Assembly (NCBI GenBank): GCA_050179135.1
Contig: JBFXFK010000002.1
Coordinates: forward strand, 20,363 to 84,362
DNA: 64,000 nucleotides
From: UBA4064 sp050179135
Lineage (GTDB): Bacteria > Desulfobacterota > Desulfobacteria > Desulfobacterales > Desulfatirhabdiaceae
Reading direction: 5' to 3'
Shown: piece by piece, positions 62,054 to 64,000 of the stretch
Position numbering within the stretch: position 1 is the first letter of the stretch
Layout of the letters: the number at the start of each line of letters is the position of its first letter
Made by a program: the position numbers and the translations under genes
The notes under the pieces: generated by a model
What the model saw: the letters and a program-made list of their open reading frames with translations, nothing else
Databases searched by the model: none
What the model was told of the DNA's origin: nothing

Positions 62054-64000
62054 ATGAGAATCAACGCACACTCAAAAATGCGCCTGTTGACATATTGGAC
62101 AGGTATTTTTCTGGTTGTAATCGGCGTTATGATGTCGCTGTCCCTTTTTCCATCGGTCGGATTTTGTACGCCACCCCCCCGGTATGTGGCAACATTAAAT
62201 CAGTGGCCGCTTGAAGATGTTGATCTGACACCGGACCCATCCATTGTATTCGGGACTCTGCCCAACGGATTCCGATATGCCCTGATGGAAAATCATACGC
62301 CGCAGAATCGGGTCAGCATGCATTTGATGATTCAGGCCGGCTCATTGAATGAAACCGATTCCGAACAGGGCATGGCGCATTTTCTGGAGCACATGGTTTT
62401 CTGTGGATCAACCCACTTCAAGCCGGGTGAAATCGTCAAGTACTTTCAGTCCATTGGCATGGATTTTGGTCCGGATGCCAATGCACATACCGGCTTTGAA
62501 GAAACGGTTTATGACCTGAATCTGCCATCCTCGGATGCCAAAACCATTTCGGATGCGCTCCTGGTTCTCAATGACTTTGCCAGCGGGGCATTGCTGCTGC
62601 AATCGGAAGTTGAGCGGGAACGACAGGTTATTCTGGCTGAAAAACGAACCCGGGACTCTTCCGGATTCAGAACCCTTCAGGCCACGCTCGGATTCGAGTT
62701 TCCGGATGTTCTGGTCTCAAAAAGGCTTCCGATCGGAGAGGAGTCCGACATCCTTTCCATGTCGCAGGATGATCTGAGACGGTTTTATGAAACCTGGTAC
62801 CGTCCGGAACACATGACACTTGTCATGGTGGGCGCATTCAAACCCCAGGCCGTAATGCCACTGATTCAGGATCGATTCGGCGGGCTTCAACCCAAACGGC
62901 CGCTTCAGACGCCTCCGGAATTTGGAACGCTTCATCATCAGGGGATAAAATCTTTCTATCATTATGAATCCGAATCCGGAAACACAACCGTCAGCATTGG
63001 TGCAGTTGAGTCGGTTGCACCGGTTAAAGACTCGATTGATGTGATGAAAGCCCGTCTGCTGGAACAATTGGCCAATCAGATTGTTCAGAACCGGCTGGAT
63101 GCCCGGCTGGGCAAAACCGGAACGCCGTTTACATCAGCCAGTATCGGGTCCGGATCATTTCTGAACCGCATCCATTATGCCGAAATCAATGCGGGAACCA
63201 ATCCGGAGAATTGGGAATCCAGCCTCATTTTTATTGAACAGACACTGAGAGGCGCACTGGAACATGGCTTCAGTGCATCTGAAACCGATCGGGTGCGCAA
63301 AGATTTCACGGCCATGCTCGACAATCAGGTCAAAAACAAATCAACCCGAAACAGCACGGATATTGCCAGACATATCATGAATCTGACGGGTGACAGGCGC
63401 ATGATTCTATCGCCGGAACAGCAGCAGAATCTGTTTAACCCCATTCTGGCGGACATGACGCCGGAAAGCCTTCATCTGGCGTTTCAACGCGCCTGGTCAC
63501 CCGATCACCGACTGATTCAGGTAACCGGCAATGTGGATCTTCATGCTTTTGAAACAACGCCGCCCGAATCCAGGATTCTGTCGGTTTTCAATCGCAGCCA
63601 ACAAAATGCTTCATTCGGGCCCGAAGCTGACACGTCCGTTTCATTTCCCTATCTGGAAGCGCCGATTGATTCGGGCATCATTCAGGGACATGACGATGTG
63701 ACCGATCTGGGTGTCGTTCGGGTGCAATTTGAAAATGGTGTCAGGCTCAATTTGAAAAAAACGGATTTCAAGGACAACCAGGTACTGGCCAATCTGGTGT
63801 TTGGCCCCGGAAGTTCCATGGAGCCCGCCGACAAACCCGGTCTGTCTGTGCTGACCGCAAATATAATCAATGAAAGTGGTGTCGGCAAACTGACCCGTGA
63901 TGAACTGGAACGGAGTCTGGCCGGAAAATCCACCCAGGTGTCATTCAGCGTTTATGAAGACCGCTTTTCGTTTCAGGCGGCAAGCATCCCGTCCGAGCTG
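62054..64000 (+). CDS. M16 family zinc metallopeptidase (insulinase/pitrilysin type), 5' part
   Basis: 649 codons to the window edge, still open. Starts at ATG after AAAGGTGA. A hydrophobic signal/anchor (about residues 12-38, TYWTGIFLVVIGVMMSLSLF) suggests export to the periplasm or envelope. The inverted zinc motif HFLEH lies at residues 109-113, and the third ligand region VILAEKRTR follows about 77 residues later. A second, non-catalytic M16 half begins near 370-500 and another repeat follows (VRVQFENGVRLNLKKT), fitting long pitrilysin-like or paired-domain enzymes of 900 or more residues. Role probably peptide degradation. Confidence 0.93.
   Translation, partial: MRINAHSKMRLLTYWTGIFLVVIGVMMSLSLFPSVGFCTPPPRYVATLNQWPLEDVDLTPDPSIVFGTLPNGFRYALMENHTPQNRVSMHLMIQAGSLNETDSEQGMAHFLEHMVFCGSTHFKPGEIVKYFQSIGMDFGPDANAHTGFEETVYDLNLPSSDAKTISDALLVLNDFASGALLLQSEVERERQVILAEKRTRDSSGFRTLQATLGFEFPDVLVSKRLPIGEESDILSMSQDDLRRFYETWYRPEHMTLVMVGAFKPQAVMPLIQDRFGGLQPKRPLQTPPEFGTLHHQGIKSFYHYESESGNTTVSIGAVESVAPVKDSIDVMKARLLEQLANQIVQNRLDARLGKTGTPFTSASIGSGSFLNRIHYAEINAGTNPENWESSLIFIEQTLRGALEHGFSASETDRVRKDFTAMLDNQVKNKSTRNSTDIARHIMNLTGDRRMILSPEQQQNLFNPILADMTPESLHLAFQRAWSPDHRLIQVTGNVDLHAFETTPPESRILSVFNRSQQNASFGPEADTSVSFPYLEAPIDSGIIQGHDDVTDLGVVRVQFENGVRLNLKKTDFKDNQVLANLVFGPGSSMEPADKPGLSVLTANIINESGVGKLTRDELERSLAGKSTQVSFSVYEDRFSFQAASIPSEL

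Overview
The window is about 64 kb of a Gram-negative genome of moderate GC content. It carries a type VI secretion system (T6SS), a lipopeptide-type TolC/HlyD/ABC exporter, a dense set of PAS/GAF hybrid histidine kinases whose N-termini resemble those common in sulfate-reducing Desulfobacterota (a 'KPTYEELEKRVHDLE' start), DUF1566-type lectin domains and dockerin-like calcium repeats. I infer a Desulfobacterota (former Deltaproteobacteria) host, probably near Desulfobacteraceae or Desulfosarcinaceae, but no rRNA or other marker gene is present to prove it. One 100-N scaffold gap (14883-14982) removes the end of tssG and the start of clpV.

Region 1 (1-22189, minus strand) is a T6SS locus: tssA, tssB, tssC, hcp, tssE, tssF, tssG, clpV (tssH), an unrecognised 258-aa gene, then, after an interruption, tssJ, tssK, tssL and the first 558 codons of tssM. 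The interruption (about 4.6-11.8 kb) holds an AAA ATPase with a PD-(D/E)XK-like end, a 1276-residue secreted modular lipase-like protein, and two islands of palindromic intergenic repeats. The large protein has two DUF1566 domains. Their C-terminal 148-nt segments differ at 19 positions, all of them compatible with adenine-templated mutagenesis, the hallmark of a diversity-generating retroelement (DGR) target. No reverse transcriptase or template repeat is visible in the window.

Region 2 (22.3-39.1 kb, plus strand) is an NHLM/NHLP-type peptide export locus: TolC-like protein, HlyD-like adaptor, a C39-like ABC transporter whose catalytic Cys position is Asp, and a second NHLM-type ABC transporter. 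Tightly packed unusual genes follow: a methyltransferase, a 223-aa protein with an ELATVAGG double-glycine motif, a GT9-like glycosyltransferase, a tandem pair of class I isoprenoid-synthase-like proteins (one with both Asp-rich motifs, one without), a predicted beta-propeller and a QueG-like iron-sulfur protein. I consider this the best candidate for an undescribed biosynthesis/export system here.

Region 3 (39.1-61.3 kb, minus strand) is a signalling island: five hybrid histidine kinases, an MCP, a CheB-CheR-PAS fusion translationally coupled to one hybrid kinase, and an NtrC-type regulator overlapping its sensor kinase. Region 4 holds a cold-shock protein gene with a clear sigma-70 promoter, long leader and terminator (61.4-61.85 kb), and the start of an M16 metallopeptidase that runs off the right edge. 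Several families of short intergenic repeats recur, and some abut or supply gene stop codons.
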